Source: Lucinisca nassula
Taxonomy: Eukaryota > Mollusca > Bivalvia > Lucinida > Lucinidae
Direction of reading: 5' to 3'
DNA: 64,000 nt
NCBI GenBank assembly: GCA_963580285.1
Contig: CAUZLF010000722.1
Coordinates: 1-64,000, forward strand
Part shown: positions 21,160 through 33,194 of the stretch, piece by piece
How the letters are laid out: each line of letters begins with the position of its first letter
Position numbering within the stretch: position 1 is the stretch's first letter
Position numbers and translations under genes: made by a program
Notes under the pieces: generated by a model
The model's input: only the letters and a program-made list of their open reading frames with translations
What the model was told of the DNA's origin: nothing
The model's database searches: none

Positions 21160-22644
21160 CGGCCCCCGCCCATTGGGGCTTGAAGAAATAGATGTCCACG
21201 CAGTGCTGAAACCGACCGCACACGAGTACTGATAAGCCGCTTAGAGGACCTAAAGTAGAAGTAAAACAAAGATCAGGAATTGATACAATTAACTTACTCC
21301 ACCCATAAAAGACACCAAAGGGAAAGAAATACAAACATTAAGCGACCAGACCATAATGGAAACCTAAACAAAGGAAGGCCATAAGGACAATTACTTTCCC
21401 ACAAAATGGCCATATGGCCATCCAAAACCAAAAGACACAAGTGATACACACAGTAAGTAACAAACAACAACATAAATACATCGCCACAGAAGAGCCGCCT
21501 TGGAACGGTCAGGGGAAGATTTCCACTGGGGGGCTTAAATCGATTTTACGTGGCCACATTCCTCGCCCTTACTTCCGTAGCGATTTAGACAAATAATTTG
21601 TTCAGTCCGCATGAAGGCCTTCTAACTCATCAGTGCAACATCTCCGTGAACACAAAAATCAAAGAACCACAGAGGTGAGACAACGGTGAGGACTCGACAG
21701 CAAGAAACCACTGAAATGCTGGAGCAAAAGAAAACCAACAGTTAGACTCCGATGAGCCCGACCAGAGACAGAGCATCAGGCACCAACCAACATTATCTCT
21801 CTAATTTTCAATAAGTCTTTACGTTGGAGCCGTCATAGAATCTGTGGCCCGACCCACCGGCGTGCAATTAAAGAGGGAAGCAAAGTTGCCAACCGTGATT
21901 GGGTTAACTACCATGCATGCAGTCTGTCGTACAATATCCATGTTGTACCCAATCTTTTTATATCGAAGAATGATTTTACGAAATTGGGTGCTGAAGTCAT
22001 TGCGGTTATATATTTTTCTGAATTTATATACTAAGTCACCATAAAATTCGGGTTCCGATAGACCTTGTTGCAGAAGAGATTTAAGTCCAATATTGAATTT
22101 TGAAATTAAATCAGAATGGCGTCTATAAAATTTTGAAAAGGCTTTGCGTAGTTTATGGTACCGATAACCCTGATTAAGGAGTTTAGCCGTTAATAATTTA
22201 TTACGAGTGTTGAAGTCAGTTACATGACTACACACTCTAGCAAATCGAATTAACTGCGAAATATAAACGCCATAGGATGGCGCAAGAGGAACATCACCAT
22301 CCAAAACAGGAAAATTTACAATCTCAAAATCAAAGTCATCGCGTTTATCATAAATTTTGCACGAAACAAATCCATCCACAATAGATAGATGTAAATCCAA
22401 AAACGGGGCCTCGGTATCAGAAGAATTTGCTTTATTTAACTGAAGTTCTAGGGGCCCAGGCATAGCGGCGCGAGTCGGACTGCCCATGTTTATAAACCCT
22501 ATTGGTTCCGTTGGGCGACAGGGCTTGAGATGTCATTTCATCTCAGTGTCGGGTAGAAGTCCGACAAAATGGGAAGCAACGTCTCCAAAATGACCTATAC
22601 AGTGTTGACGTGGACATTAAACCTCAAATCAAACAAACAAATTA
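21160..22644 (+). mobile_element. Full SINE-A with 11-bp TSD, split by an RT element
   Basis: The 5' part (21161-21253) runs GGCCCCCGCCCATTGGGGCT to CGCTTAGAGGACCTAA. The 3' part (22456-22644) resumes GCCCAGGCATAGCGGCGCGA and ends in (CAAA)n. The direct repeat TATGCGCTATT at 21149-21159 and 22645-22655 brackets the whole, so both halves are one insertion, later interrupted. Confidence 0.88.
21254..22455 (-). pseudogene. 5'-truncated RT retroelement inserted in SINE-A
   Basis: On the minus strand about 640 bp encode the C-terminal part of the RT protein (SSDTEAPFLDLHLSIVDGF, SCKIYDKRDDFDFEIV, YGVYISQLIRFARVCSHV, LLTAKLLNQGYRYHKLRKAF), followed by ~560 bp of 3' UTR to the terminus at 21254. 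The first residues of the long open frame (MGSPTRAAMPGP) are reverse-strand SINE-A, so that frame is a chimera, not a gene start. The catalytic palm is absent. The RT clade is not assigned. Confidence 0.8.
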
Positions 22645-22734
22645 TATGCGCTATTTAAAGTCATATGCGGTATTAAGACACACCGTCCTGTTGGTGTCTT
22701 TTGGCGAAAGGCGAAAGACAATCGTATCGATTCC

Positions 22735-22971
22735 TTTTTTTTTTTTTTTTTTTTTTTGGTTTTACGGCCCTTTCAAGATTATTTCACTCATACCGAGCCG
22801 ATCGTTAAACAGAGGTGGGCGAAAACCATAGCACCCAGAGATAAAACATCTGACTTTCTGTTGCAGAACTTCGCGTCTCACATATGACCCGAGCGAGGCT
22901 CGAACCAAAGCGGCGAGAGACCTAATGATCAAGAGTCAGCGCTCTTAACCACTAGGCCACGGAGGCCCGTA
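22735..22971 (-). mobile_element. SINE-B copy with 10-bp TSD
   Basis: A poly-T start (reverse poly-A), GGTTTTACGGCCCTTTCAAG, the B-box region CGAGCGAGGCTCGAACC and the GGCCACGGAGGCCCG end. TATCGATTCC occurs at 22725-22734 and 22972-22981. Confidence 0.88.
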
Positions 22972-22981
22972 TATCGATTCC

Positions 22982-23571
22982 TGATCATTGCCTTCCCTTC
23001 TACATTGAGAATATCCTCTTGGGTCGAGGTACACTGTGGAAAGGCTCCAGTGTCTGGATTTATTTTCAACTTAAACGAAAACAGAATGAATTTTACTCCT
23101 CTTTTTCATTTTTCCTCGCTTGTGGTTTTAACGTCAGTGGTAACCATAACTTTGTTCCATCTGCATTGCGTGGTATCTGTGCGTGTCGTCATTGGTATCC
23201 TTATTCGAACACCCCCATCATGATTTTCACATCTATACTTTTAAAATCCTGCTCTTTGCTAATTCTAAGAAGGCATGGCAGGTACTCAATGCATAAGTAT
23301 TTTCTGCTAGTCAGGAAACATTGCACATTATGTATGAATTATTGCTGCAAAACTAAAACAAATGTCGACTTTCATCAAACATCTATTTTTTGCCGAACAA
23401 AATAGGTTACAATTCGTCATAGATAGAAGGATTTACGCCCACAGTTCGTGGAAAGTATTCCGAGACACTGCGAAATGGATTGCTATCAACATCTGCGGGC
23501 ATCTATTTAATATATGCCCGTAAAATGCGATTTGATTCAACTCACCACGAATGTTTGTTTGTTTTTTCAGT
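22982..23571. other. No gene identified
   Basis: A 128-codon plus-strand frame spans 23019-23405. It has no recognisable domain, is cysteine- and phenylalanine-rich in the way chance frames often are, and has no clear splice context. I do not call it. Confidence 0.35.
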
Positions 23572-23994
23572 CGGCGTTTTTGGTATCCGTCTGCGTTCCA
23601 GGTAGTCGAATACCCCGTGTGATTAAGCGACAAGACCATAATGGAAACCTAAACAAAGGAAGGCCATAAGGACAGTTACTTTCCCACAAAATGGCTATAT
23701 GGCCATCCAAAATAAAAAGACACAAGTGATACACACAGTAAGTAACAAACAACATCATAAATAAACCGCCACAGAAGAACCGCCTTGGAACGGTCAGTGG
23801 AATGATTTCCACTGGGGGGCTTAAATCGATTTTACGTGGCCACAATCCTCGCCCTTACTTCCGTCGCGATTTAGACAAATAATTTGTTCAGTCCGCATGA
23901 AGGCCTCCTAACTCATCAGTGCAACATCTCCGTGAACACAAAAATCAAAGAACCACAGAGGTGAGACAACGGTGAGGACTCGACAGCAAGAAAC
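23572..23994 (-). pseudogene. Inverted 3'-UTR fragment of the RT element
   Basis: 23624-23994 matches 21350-21710: GACCATAATGGAAACCTAAA, ATGGCCATCCAAAA, CACAGAGGTGAGACAACGGT. It is preceded by the 50-bp segment also found at 17800-17850 in opposite orientation. At 23995 it meets the plus-strand copy head to head. Confidence 0.7.
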
Positions 23995-25707
23995 CGGTGT
24001 TGCGCTGATGGGTTGGGGGCCTTCGTGGGGACTGAATCTGTTTTGGTCTATAAAAATTCTAATGAAGTTTTAAATAATAAGAAACGCAGACGTTTTCGTG
24101 CTTCAATTCTCTCTACTTATGATTTCCACCCTTTACACAACACTTCCTCATAATCTTATAAAAGATAAACTTAGTGATATGATTGAGTGGACATTTCACA
24201 GGGAGGACTCCCTCTATCCAGCATGCCATGTAAGAAAGGCTTTTTTCACTTCTGAAGAGCATAAAAATTACAGATGTAATTAATGGACATCTCAGAAAGA
24301 GGGAGAAGCTCCCATCTTCTACTTGACAATATTAACATAAGATATGGTACTAAGGTATTTAGACAAGTTGTGGGTATTCCGATGGGTACTAATTGCTCAG
24401 CCCTTGTGGCTGATCTGTTTTTGCTTTGTTATGAGAGAGACTTCATGATGTCCCTTTTTGCTGAAAACCAATCTGAAATCAATGAAGCTTTTAGCTCGAC
24501 TTCCAGATATTTGGATGATTTATTAAATATTGACAATCCCTATTTCGATGGTTTGATCAGTCAAATTTACCCCCAGAACTTCAGTTAAATAAACTAAATT
24601 CTTCTGATACCGAGGCCCCGTTTTTGGATTTACATATATCTATTGTACATGGGTTTGTTTCTTGCAAAATATATGATAAACGCGATGATTTTAATTTTGA
24701 GATTGTACATTTTCCTTTTTTGGATGGGGATGTTCCTCGTGCGCCGCACTGTGGCGTTTATATTTCGCAACGAATTCGATTTGCCAGAATGTGTAGTCAT
24801 GTAACTGACTTCAACACTCGTAATAAATTGTTAATGGCTAAACTTCTTAATCAGGGTTATCGGTACCATACACTACGCAAAGCCGTTTCAAAATTTTATA
24901 GTCGCCATTCTGATTTAGTTTCAAAATTCAATATTGGACTTACATCTCTTCTGCAACAAGGTCTATCGGAACCCGAATTTTATGGTGACTTAGTATATAA
25001 ATTCTGAAAAATATATAACCGCAATGACTTTAGCACCCCATTCCGTAAAATCATTCTTCGATATAAAAGATTGGGTCCAACATAAATGTTTTACGACAGA
25101 CTGCATGCATGGTAGTTAACCCAATCACGGTTGACAACTTTGCTTCCCTCTTTAATTGCACCCCGGAAGGTCAGGCCTCAGATTCTATGACGGTTCCAGC
25201 GTAAAGGCTTACTGAGAATTAGAGAAAATACAATTCTATGTATTGTTGGTTGGTGCCTGATGACCTGTCTCTGGTCGGGCCCATCGGAGTCTTACTGTTG
25301 TTTTCTTTTGCTCCAGCATTTCAGTGGTTTCTTGCTGTCGAGTCCTCGCATGTGGTTGTTTGATTTTTTGTGTTCACGGGGGTGTTAGGCTGATGGGTTG
25401 GGGGGCCTTCGTGGGGACTGAGCGGGTTGTTTGTCTAAATCGCGCCGGAGGTGCGGGCGGGGGTTGTTGCCGCGTAGGGTCGGTTTAAGCCCCCAGAGGA
25501 ATTCGTTTCACTGACCGTCCTAGGTCGGTTCTTCTGTCGCGGTTTATTTTTGTTATGGTTTGTCTTTGAGGGTTATTATCGCTTATCTTGTTTTGTTTTG
25601 GATAACCAGTTGGCCATTTTGTTGGAAAGTAGCTGTGCCGTTGATGTTTCCGTCGTGTTTGTGTTTCTTTCCCTTTGGTATCTGGGTTAATTGTATCGAT
25701 TCCTGAT
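23995..25707 (+). pseudogene. RT retroelement remnant with palm motifs
   Basis: After ~40 bp of UTR-like sequence, 24041-25204 encodes, with frameshifts and stops: LFWSIKNSNEV, STYDF.., the palm VVGIPMGTNCSALVADLF (24367 on), the catalytic-type RYLDDLLNID (24505-24534), then the same C-terminal blocks as 21819-22455 (KIYDKRDDFNFEIV, YGVYISQRIRFAR). The 3' UTR follows to about 25707. A stop at 24586 and a TGA near 25005 split it. The YxDD box shows RT ancestry. No endonuclease domain is visible, so LINE versus Penelope-like placement stays open. UTR sequence directly preceding RT sequence suggests partial tandem copies. Confidence 0.75.
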
Positions 25708-26254
25708 TAGCTGACAAGTAACATATGCTCAAATTAATGAAGGCTACAACTCGTGAACTATATTCGGAATTTATTCAAAAGTTAATCAGGTAATCTTCTC
25801 ATCACTGTTACAATGCTCTAGCTTCTTGCTGGAAAGATAAAAATGCCCAAATTTACAAAGGGCCATAACCAATGAACTATTTTCAGAATTTATTTAAAAA
25901 TTGACCAAGCCATCGACGCGTCATTACCAATCGATTCACCTAGTTTCAAGGCTCCAGCTTCAACAGTTTCTGAGATCACCGCATCCAATCGTAACGCCGA
26001 ATAAGTGGTTGCAACGCCGGAACTGTGGTCTTTTCACGCCGAATTGTGGTACGTTTTGATCAATTCGCCGCCATTTCTTGCTAGAGGAGACACGATGGGT
26101 AGATCAAAATGTATTTAAAATATTACAATATGTTAATCGACCATGAAAAGTAGCCTATCCGGATCTACATACATTCTTCTCGCCGATACTCACGTCTACG
26201 ACGGACGCCGAGGGTAATAACACCACCCCAATTACTTTTGGAAGACGAGCTAAT
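25708..26254. repeat. Pearl-core relic, then unique DNA
   Basis: 25710-25985 contains GGGCCATAACCAATGAACTA, ATCAGGTAATCTTCTCATCA and CAAGGCTCCAGCTT blocks, shared with 48770-48970 and 52930-53400. From 25985 to 26254 I see no feature. Confidence 0.5.
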
Positions 26255-29200
26255 AACAAGAGGGCCAAGATGGCCCTGGATCGCTCACCTGATCCATAGA
26301 GTAACAAGTGGGCACCAGGGAGGGCCATTGTTGACCCAAGGGCTATAATGTGCATAATGTTGAGGAAGGTCTGAAAAGGTGAAGCTTCATACCAAATATC
26401 AACAAAGGCTTATAATTTGACAGTCTTGGCAAAGGTCCACAAGATGAAGCTACACATCAAATATCAAAGACCTGGGCCTTGCAGTTTCAGAGAAGAAGAT
26501 TTTTTTTAAGGATATTCCCTTCATAAGCCTATGTAAAACCAATTGTCCCTGGGGCGGGGGCATTTTTAGCCTCAGGGCTTTAATCTAAACAATCTTGATA
26601 GAAGTCCACAAGATGCAGCATCACACCAAATAGCAAAGACCTCGGCCATGCTGTTTCAGAGAAGACGATTTTCAAAGCCTATCTTTATAAGTCTATGTAA
26701 AACCAAAGGGCCCCGGGACGGGGTCATTTGTGGCCTGAGGGCTATAATTTGCATATTCTTGGTAGAGGTCCACTAGATGAAGCTCCATACCAAATATCAA
26801 AGACATGGGCCTTGCAGTTTCAGAGAAGAAGATTTTTTAAAAGATTTTCCGTATGTAAAGTAGAAGTAAAACAAAGATCAGGAATTGATACAATTAACTT
26901 ACTCCACCCATAAAAGACACCAAAGGGAAAGAAATACAAACTTTAAGCGACCAGACCATAATGGAAACCTAAACAAAGGAAGGCCATAAGGACAGTTACT
27001 TTCCCACAAAATGGCCGTAAGTCTATGTAAAACCAAAGAGTCTCGGGGCAGGGGCATTTTTGGCCCCAGGGCTAGATGAACTTTCACACCAATCATCAAA
27101 GACCTAGGCCTTGTGGTTTCACAGAAGAAGATTTTTAAAGATTTTCCCAGTATAAGTCTATGTAAAACCAAAGGGCCCCGAGGCGGCGGCATTTTTGGTC
27201 TCAAGGCCATAATTTGAACAATCTTGGTAGAGGTCTACTAGATGAAGCTTCATACCAAATTTCACAGACCTTAGCCTTGTGGTTTCAGAGGAGAAGATTT
27301 TTCAAGATTTTCGCTATATAAGTCTATGTAAAACCAAAGGGCCGCGAAACAGGGGCATTTTTGGCCCCAGGGCTTTAATTTGAACAATCTTTGTAGAGGT
27401 CCCAGGATGAAGCTTCATACCTAATATCTAAAACCTGGCCTTGCGGTTTCAGAGAAGAAGATTTTTATAGATTTTCCCTATATAAGTCTTTGTAAAACCA
27501 AAGGGCCCCGGGGTGGGGGCATTTTTTGGTCTCAAGGCTGTAATTTAAATAATCTTGGTAGAGGTCCACAAGATGAAGCTTCATACCAAATATCACAGAC
27601 CTAGGCCTTGTGGTTTAAAAAGAGAAGATTTTTCAAGATTTTCCATATATAAGTCTATGTAAAACCAAAGGGCCCCGGAGCGGGGGCTTTTTTAGCCCCA
27701 GGGCTATAATTTGAACAATCTTGGTAAAGGTCCTCAAGATAAAGCTTCATACCAAATAGCAAAGACCTGGGCCTTGTGGTTTAAGAGAAGAAGATTTTTA
27801 AAGATTTTCCTTATATAAGCCTATGTAAAACCAAAGGGACCCGGGGCGGGGGCATTTTTGGCCCCAGCACTATAATTTGAACAATCTTGGTAGGGGTCCA
27901 CCAGGTGAAGCTTAATACCAAATAGCAAAGACCTGGGCCTTGAGGTTTCAGAGAAGAAGATTTTTAAAGATTTTCCCTATATAAGCCCATGTAAAACCAA
28001 AGGGCCCCTGGGCGGGGGCATTTTTGGCCCCAGCACTATAATTTGAACAATCTTGGTAGAGGTCCACTAGATAAAGCTTCATACCAAATAGCAAAGACCT
28101 GGGCCATGCGGTTTCAGATAAGAAGATTTTTTAAAGATTTTCCCTATATAAGCCCAGGTAAAACAAATGGGCCCCGGGGCGGGGCATTTTTGGCCCAAGC
28201 ACTATAATTTGAACAATCTTGGTAGGGTTCCACTAGATAAAGCTTCATACACAACAGCAAAGACCTGGGCCATGCGGTTTCAGAGAAGATTTTTAAAGAT
28301 TTTTCCCTATATAAGCCCCTGTAAAACCAAAGGGCCCGGGGCGGGGGCATTATTGGCCCCAGCACTATAATTTGAACAATCTTGGTAGGGTTCCACTAGA
28401 TAAAGCTTCATACCAAATAGCAAAGACCTGGGCAATGCGGTTTCAGAGAAGATTTTTAAAGATTTTTCCCTATATAAGCCTCTGTAAAACCAAAGGGCCC
28501 GGGGCGGGGGCATTATTGACTATAATTTGAACAATCTTGGTAGGGGTCCACTAGATGAAGCTTCATACCAAATATCGAAAACCTGGGCCTTGCGGTTTCA
28601 GAGAAGCTTTTTTAAAGATTTCCCTATATAAGCCCAAGTAAAACCAAAGGGCCCCGGGGCGAGGGCAGTTTTGGCCCCAGCACTATAATTTGAACAATCT
28701 TGGTAGGGGTCCACTAGATGAATCTTCATACCAAATATCAAAGACCTGGGCCTTGTGGTTTCAGAGAAGAAGATTTTTAAAGATTTTCCCTATATAAGCC
28801 CATGTCAAACCAAAGGGCCCCTAGGCGGGGGCACTTTTGGCCCCAGCACTATAATTTGAACAATCGTGGTAGGGGTCCATTAGATGAATCTTCATACCAA
28901 ATATCAAAGACCTAGGCCTTGCGGTTTCAGAGAAAAAGATTTTCAAGATTGTCCCCATATAAGCCCATGTAAAACAAAAGGCCCCGAGGCGGGGTCATTT
29001 TTGGCCCCAGCACTATAATTTGAACAATCTTGGAAGGGGTCCACTAGGTGAAACTTCAAACCAAATAGCAAAGACCTGGGCCTTGAGGTTTCAGAGAAGA
29101 AGATTCTTAAAGATTTTCCGTATATAAGCCCATGTCAAACCAAAGGGCCCCTGGGCGGGGGCATTTTTGCCCCAGCACTATAATTTGAACAATCGTGGTA

Positions 29201-30356
29201 GGGGTCCACTAGATAAAGCTTCATACCAAATAGCAAAGACCTGGGCCATGCGGTTTCAGATAAGAAGATTTTTAAAGATTTCCCTATATAAGCCCATGTA
29301 AAACTAAAGGGCCCCGGGGCGGGGGCATTTTTGGCCCCAGCACTATAATTTGAACAATCTTGGTAGGGTTCCACTAGATAAAGCTTCATACAAAATAGCA
29401 AAGACCTGGGTCATGCGGTTTCAGAGAAGATTTTTAAAGATTTTTCCCTATATAAGCCCCTGTAAAACCAAAGGGCCCGGGGCGGGGGCATTATTGACTA
29501 TAATTTGAACAATCTTGATAGGGGTTCACTAGATGAAGCTTCATACCAAATATCGAAAACCTGGGCCTTGCGGTTTCAGAGAAGCTTTTTTAAAGATTTC
29601 CCTATATAAGCCCATGTTAAACCAAAGGGCCCCGGGGCTCGGGGAGTTTTGGCCCCAGCACTATAATTTGAACAATCTTGGTATGGGTCCACTAGGTGAA
29701 GCTTCATACCAAATAGCAAAGACCTGGGCCTTGCGGCTTCAGAGAAGAAGATTTTTAAAGATTTTCCCTATATAAGCCCATGTAAAACCAAAGGGCCCCG
29801 GGGCGGGGGCATTTTGGCCCCAACACTATAATTTGAACAATCTTGGTAGGGGTCCACTAGATGAACATTCATACCAAATATCAAAGACCTCGGCCTTGCG
29901 GTTTAAGAGAAGAAGATTTTAAAGATTGTCCCTTTATAAGCTTATGTAAAACCAAAGGGCCCCGGGGCGGGGCATTTTTGGCCCCAGCACTATAATTTGA
30001 ACAATCTTGGTAGGGGTCCACTAGATGAAGCTCCATACCAAATATCAAAGACCTGGGCCTTGTGGTTTCAGACAAGAAGGTGAAGAAAAAATCTATTTTT
30101 GGCTCCTGTGACCCAGATATGCAACGGACCGGAACCATTTGAACAACTTTGAAAGGGGACCACCTAAGGATCACTGCTGTGAAGTTTGGCCAAAATCTGA
30201 TCAGTGGTTTAGTAGGAGATGTCGTTTGAAGAAATTGTTTATGCACACACGCATACACGCACGCACGCACGCACACACGCATGCACTGACGACGGACGAC
30301 GGACTAAAAGTGATCACAAAAGCTCACCTTGTCACTACGTGACAGGTGGGCTAAAA
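26255..30356 (+). mobile_element. 4.1-kb pearl-like element with ~163-bp tandem core
   Basis: The start hairpin AGAGGGCCAAGATGGCCCTG is followed by GATCGCTCACCTGATCC. About 22-24 tandem units follow (CACTATAATTTGAACAATCT, GTCCACTAGATGAAGCTTCA, AAAGACCTGGGCCTTGCGG, AAGATTTTCCCTATATAAGC). Then come an ACGCACGC/GACGGAC microsatellite (30244-30303) and a 3' hairpin AGCTCACCTTGTCACTACGT..GCTAAAAA. The 45828 element has the same start hairpin. Frames on both strands come from the repeat; none is a gene. An RT-element fragment interrupts it at 26857-27017. Confidence 0.75.
26857..27017 (-). mobile_element. RT-element 3' fragment inserted in the array
   Basis: GTAGAAGTAAAACAAAGATC to TTTCCCACAAAATGGCC is the extreme 3' end of the RT element in reverse, 5'-truncated to ~160 bp. 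The interrupted unit continues on the other side (TCCGTATGTAA / GTAAGTCTATGTAAAACC), with a possible GTAA duplication. Confidence 0.75.
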
Positions 30357-30391
30357 AGGATCCCTTCCACTAAAATACAAATCACTTTGAG

Positions 30392-30521
30392 GAGGCAAAG
30401 TGGTGCGAGTCGGACCGTTCCTACATATAAACCCCATTGATTTCATTGGGCGGAAGCGACGTCTCCAAAATGACGTAAATAGTGCTGACGGGGGCGTTAA
30501 ACATCGAATCAAACAAACAAT
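30392..30521 (+). mobile_element. SINE-A fragment
   Basis: GAGGCAAAGTGGTGCGAGTC, then TTCATTGGGCGG joined directly to AAGCGACGTCTCCAAAATGA, so the central hairpin block is deleted. It ends in a (CAAA)n-type tail. Confidence 0.75.
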
Positions 30522-30899
30522 AACAAGGGTGATATAAGAATTTCTATACCCTGAGCAAATGTCAGATATTCTTATCTGGTCGGCAAATCCTATCCGTGAA
30601 AGGGAACAACTACCTTCGGAAAGTGGAAGCACAATATTTTCTGCTGAAAAAATAACCAACTAATTCCAGCAATTTAAAAGCTTTACATCATTCTTAATAC
30701 CGTGATAAAACTGTACTGACTTAATGAACCATAAATTTAGTTTTATGACAAATAACTAGCTATTCATTTCAGAAAAGATGGGTTTAGAACAGTCCTGTAA
30801 GCGTGTGCTCGATTAGCAGTGCCATTCGAACGAGCTCGGTCAAGTTATCAGCATCAACAGCACCCGCACCAAAAGAGGTCAAGTTGGAACATGTAGCAG
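30522..30899. other. No gene identified
   Basis: Unique AT-rich sequence between a SINE-A fragment and the minisatellite; nothing recognised. Confidence 0.4.
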
Positions 30900-31440
30900 T
30901 AGCATCAGAGCAAAAGAGGTCAAGTTGGCAGCAGCAGTCGCAGCGCCAGCAGCAAAAGTGGCCAATTTGGCAGCCAGCAGCAGCACCAGCAGCAAAAGTG
31001 ATAAAGTTGGCAGCAGCAGTAGCAGCACCAGCAGCAAAAGTGGTAAATTTGGTAGCATCAGTAGCAGCACCAGCAGCAATAGTGATAAAGTTGGCAGCAG
31101 CAGCAGCACCACCAGCAGCAAAAGTGATAAAGTTGGCAGCAGCAGTAGCAGTACCAGCAGCAATAGTGGTAAAGTTGGCAGCAGCAGTAGCAGCACCAGC
31201 AGCAATAGTGGTAAAGTTGGCAGCAGCAGTAGCAGTACCAGCAGCAATAGTGGTAAAGTTGGCAGCAGCAGTAGCAGCACCAGCAGCAATAGTGGTAAAG
31301 TTGGCAGCAGCAGTAGCAGTACCAGCAGCAATAGTGGTAAAGTTGGCAGCAGCAGTAGCAGTACCAGCAGCAATAGTGGTAAAGTTGGCAGCAGCAGTAG
31401 CAGCACCAGCAGCAATAGTAGTAAAGTTGGCAACAGCAGC
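30900..31440. repeat. 42-bp minisatellite, about 12 units
   Basis: The unit AGTAGCAGCACCAGCAGCAA..TAGTGGTAAAGTTGGCAGC is 42 bp. Because 42 is a multiple of three and the unit lacks stops in most frames, long open frames appear on both strands (repeats such as GSSSSSTSSNSGKV on plus, NFTTIAAGAATAAA on minus). I see no start context, splice sites or homology that would make any of them a gene. Units alternate GTAGCAGCACC and GTAGCAGTACC. Confidence 0.8.
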
Positions 31441-31680
31441 ACCAGAAAAAGTGGTCAAAATAGCAGCAGCAGCAGCATCTGGCTTTCCTTATATCAAATA
31501 ATGACGAGTAAGTTGATAATTACTCGAATAGAGAATTACCCGGTTTAACATTTCCATCTTAAACATAAAGACGATTTATGACTTTCCATCTTGGAATTGA
31601 CTGACAATGGTTATACTTTAAATATGGGTCAGAGATAAACTAGACATAAAGTGAACAAGAAAGCAGCCTGAAGGACAGCC

Positions 31681-32606
31681 AAATCCCCCGCCACACTTTG
31701 TATCAAGGCTCCACATTGTGACCTTCACCTGTGACCTTGACCTTAAGTTGGCATGGTTTATTTATGGTTCTGCACATCAGCTCACCGTGAGGTATATTTC
31801 ACATAAGTTTAATGGAAATCCTTCCAGGGGTAAAGGCCATATGGAACGGACACAAAATTCAAAGTTTCAAAATCGTGACCTTCAAGTGTGACCTTGACCT
31901 TGAGTCAGCATGGTTTATGTTTGTGTTATGTACATCAGCTCACTTACGGGAACATTTGACCAACGTTTAATGAAAATCCTTTGAAGGGTAAAGGAGATAT
32001 GGAATGGACACAAAATTCAAAGTTTCAAAATCGTGACCTTTCAATGTGACCTTTACCTGGTGTTGACATGATTCATTTATGGGCTCTGCATATGAGCTCA
32101 CTGAGAGGGATAAATGACCAAAGTTTAATTAAAATCCTTTGAGGGGTAAAGGAGATATGGAACGGACAAAAAAAAATCAAAGTTTTAAACTCGTGACCTT
32201 TAAATGTGACCTTGACCTTGAGTCGGCATGGTTCATTTATGGGTTCTGCACATCAGCTCACTGAGAAAAATATTTGACCAAAGTTAAATGAAAATTCTTC
32301 CAAGAGTAAAGTAGATATGGAACGGACACAAAATTCCAAGTTTCAAACTCGTGACCTTCAACCGTGACCTTGATCTTGAGTCGGCGTGGTGCATTTATAG
32401 GTTCTGCACGCCAGCTCACTGAGACGAATAACTGACCAAAGTTTAATGAATTCTATCAAAGGGTTCAGGAGATATGGAGCGGACAAGAAAGTGTTACGGA
32501 CAGACAGAGAAAGTGTTACGGACAGATAGTTGGACGGACGGACGGACAGACGGACAGACGAAGGCCATTCCTATAATCCCCGCTCCGCTTCGCAGCGCGG
32601 GATTAA
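31681..32606 (+). mobile_element. Pearl-like element, ~160-bp core
   Basis: Five ~157-163-bp units carry GTGACCTTGACCTTGAGTC, ATTTATGGGTTCTGCACATC, AGCTCACTGAG and GGAGATATGGAACGGACA. A GGAC/AGAC microsatellite (32527-32560) and a hairpin TAATCCCCGCTCCGC..GCGGGATTA (32574-32605) follow. The 5' end AAATCCCCCGCCACAC resembles the hairpin. Confidence 0.65.
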
Positions 32607-32609
32607 TTA

Positions 32610-33185
32610 GAGTTGCACAAGATCAGAGATAGGTGTGCACATTACTTTGCCCTAATTCGCAGAAAGATACGCACGATACTTTGAGAATCAAGTGAACTAA
32701 ACTTTTTCTTAAGCTGCAGCTAGAACTAAAGCTAGAGCTGCCATCTGACCAAAAATGTTGTGCACAATGTAGGTCACCTTTAGTGTTTCAGTTACTGCAC
32801 ATGCATGTATAATAAGCTTTAGTATAATTTCTACTGAGCAAAAAAAATCATTACAGAGACGAGGTGATTAAATAGAGGATCTTACACTCGTGGTCATTTC
32901 ATATGAAATTTATGAAACGAGCCTTTATCATATGACTACTTTAAATTGGATTTTATCACCTTTTTATTTGACAAGTTTTCTACGAAAAATGCATTGTTAA
33001 CATGGACGTCACGTCATGACGTTACTTAATCCCGCCAAAGTGTTTTTACACGTGTGGTCATACGATATTTATTACATGAAGTTATCAACTGCTTATCAAC
33101 GACGTCATATGATAAATAACGTTTTTCCTCTATGATGCAAGTTATGGAACACATTACGATAACATATCGTGTGACATTGTGCTTT
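32610..33185. other. No gene identified
   Basis: Part of the putative INF2 intron 1. AT-rich, with loosely related blocks (CATACGATATTTATTACATG, ACGTCATATGATAAATAACG) that suggest decayed inverted repeats. No exon seen. Confidence 0.4.
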
Positions 33186-33194
33186 ATTTCATAT

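Noticed and set aside
22610..23405. Frames of 73 and 128 codons
   Set aside because: The first is a SINE-A tail joined to SINE-B poly-T. The second has no domain, splice context or repeat-independent support.
26155..30282. Several 60-130-codon frames in the tandem array
   Set aside because: They recur with the 163-bp unit on both strands and shift frame between units.
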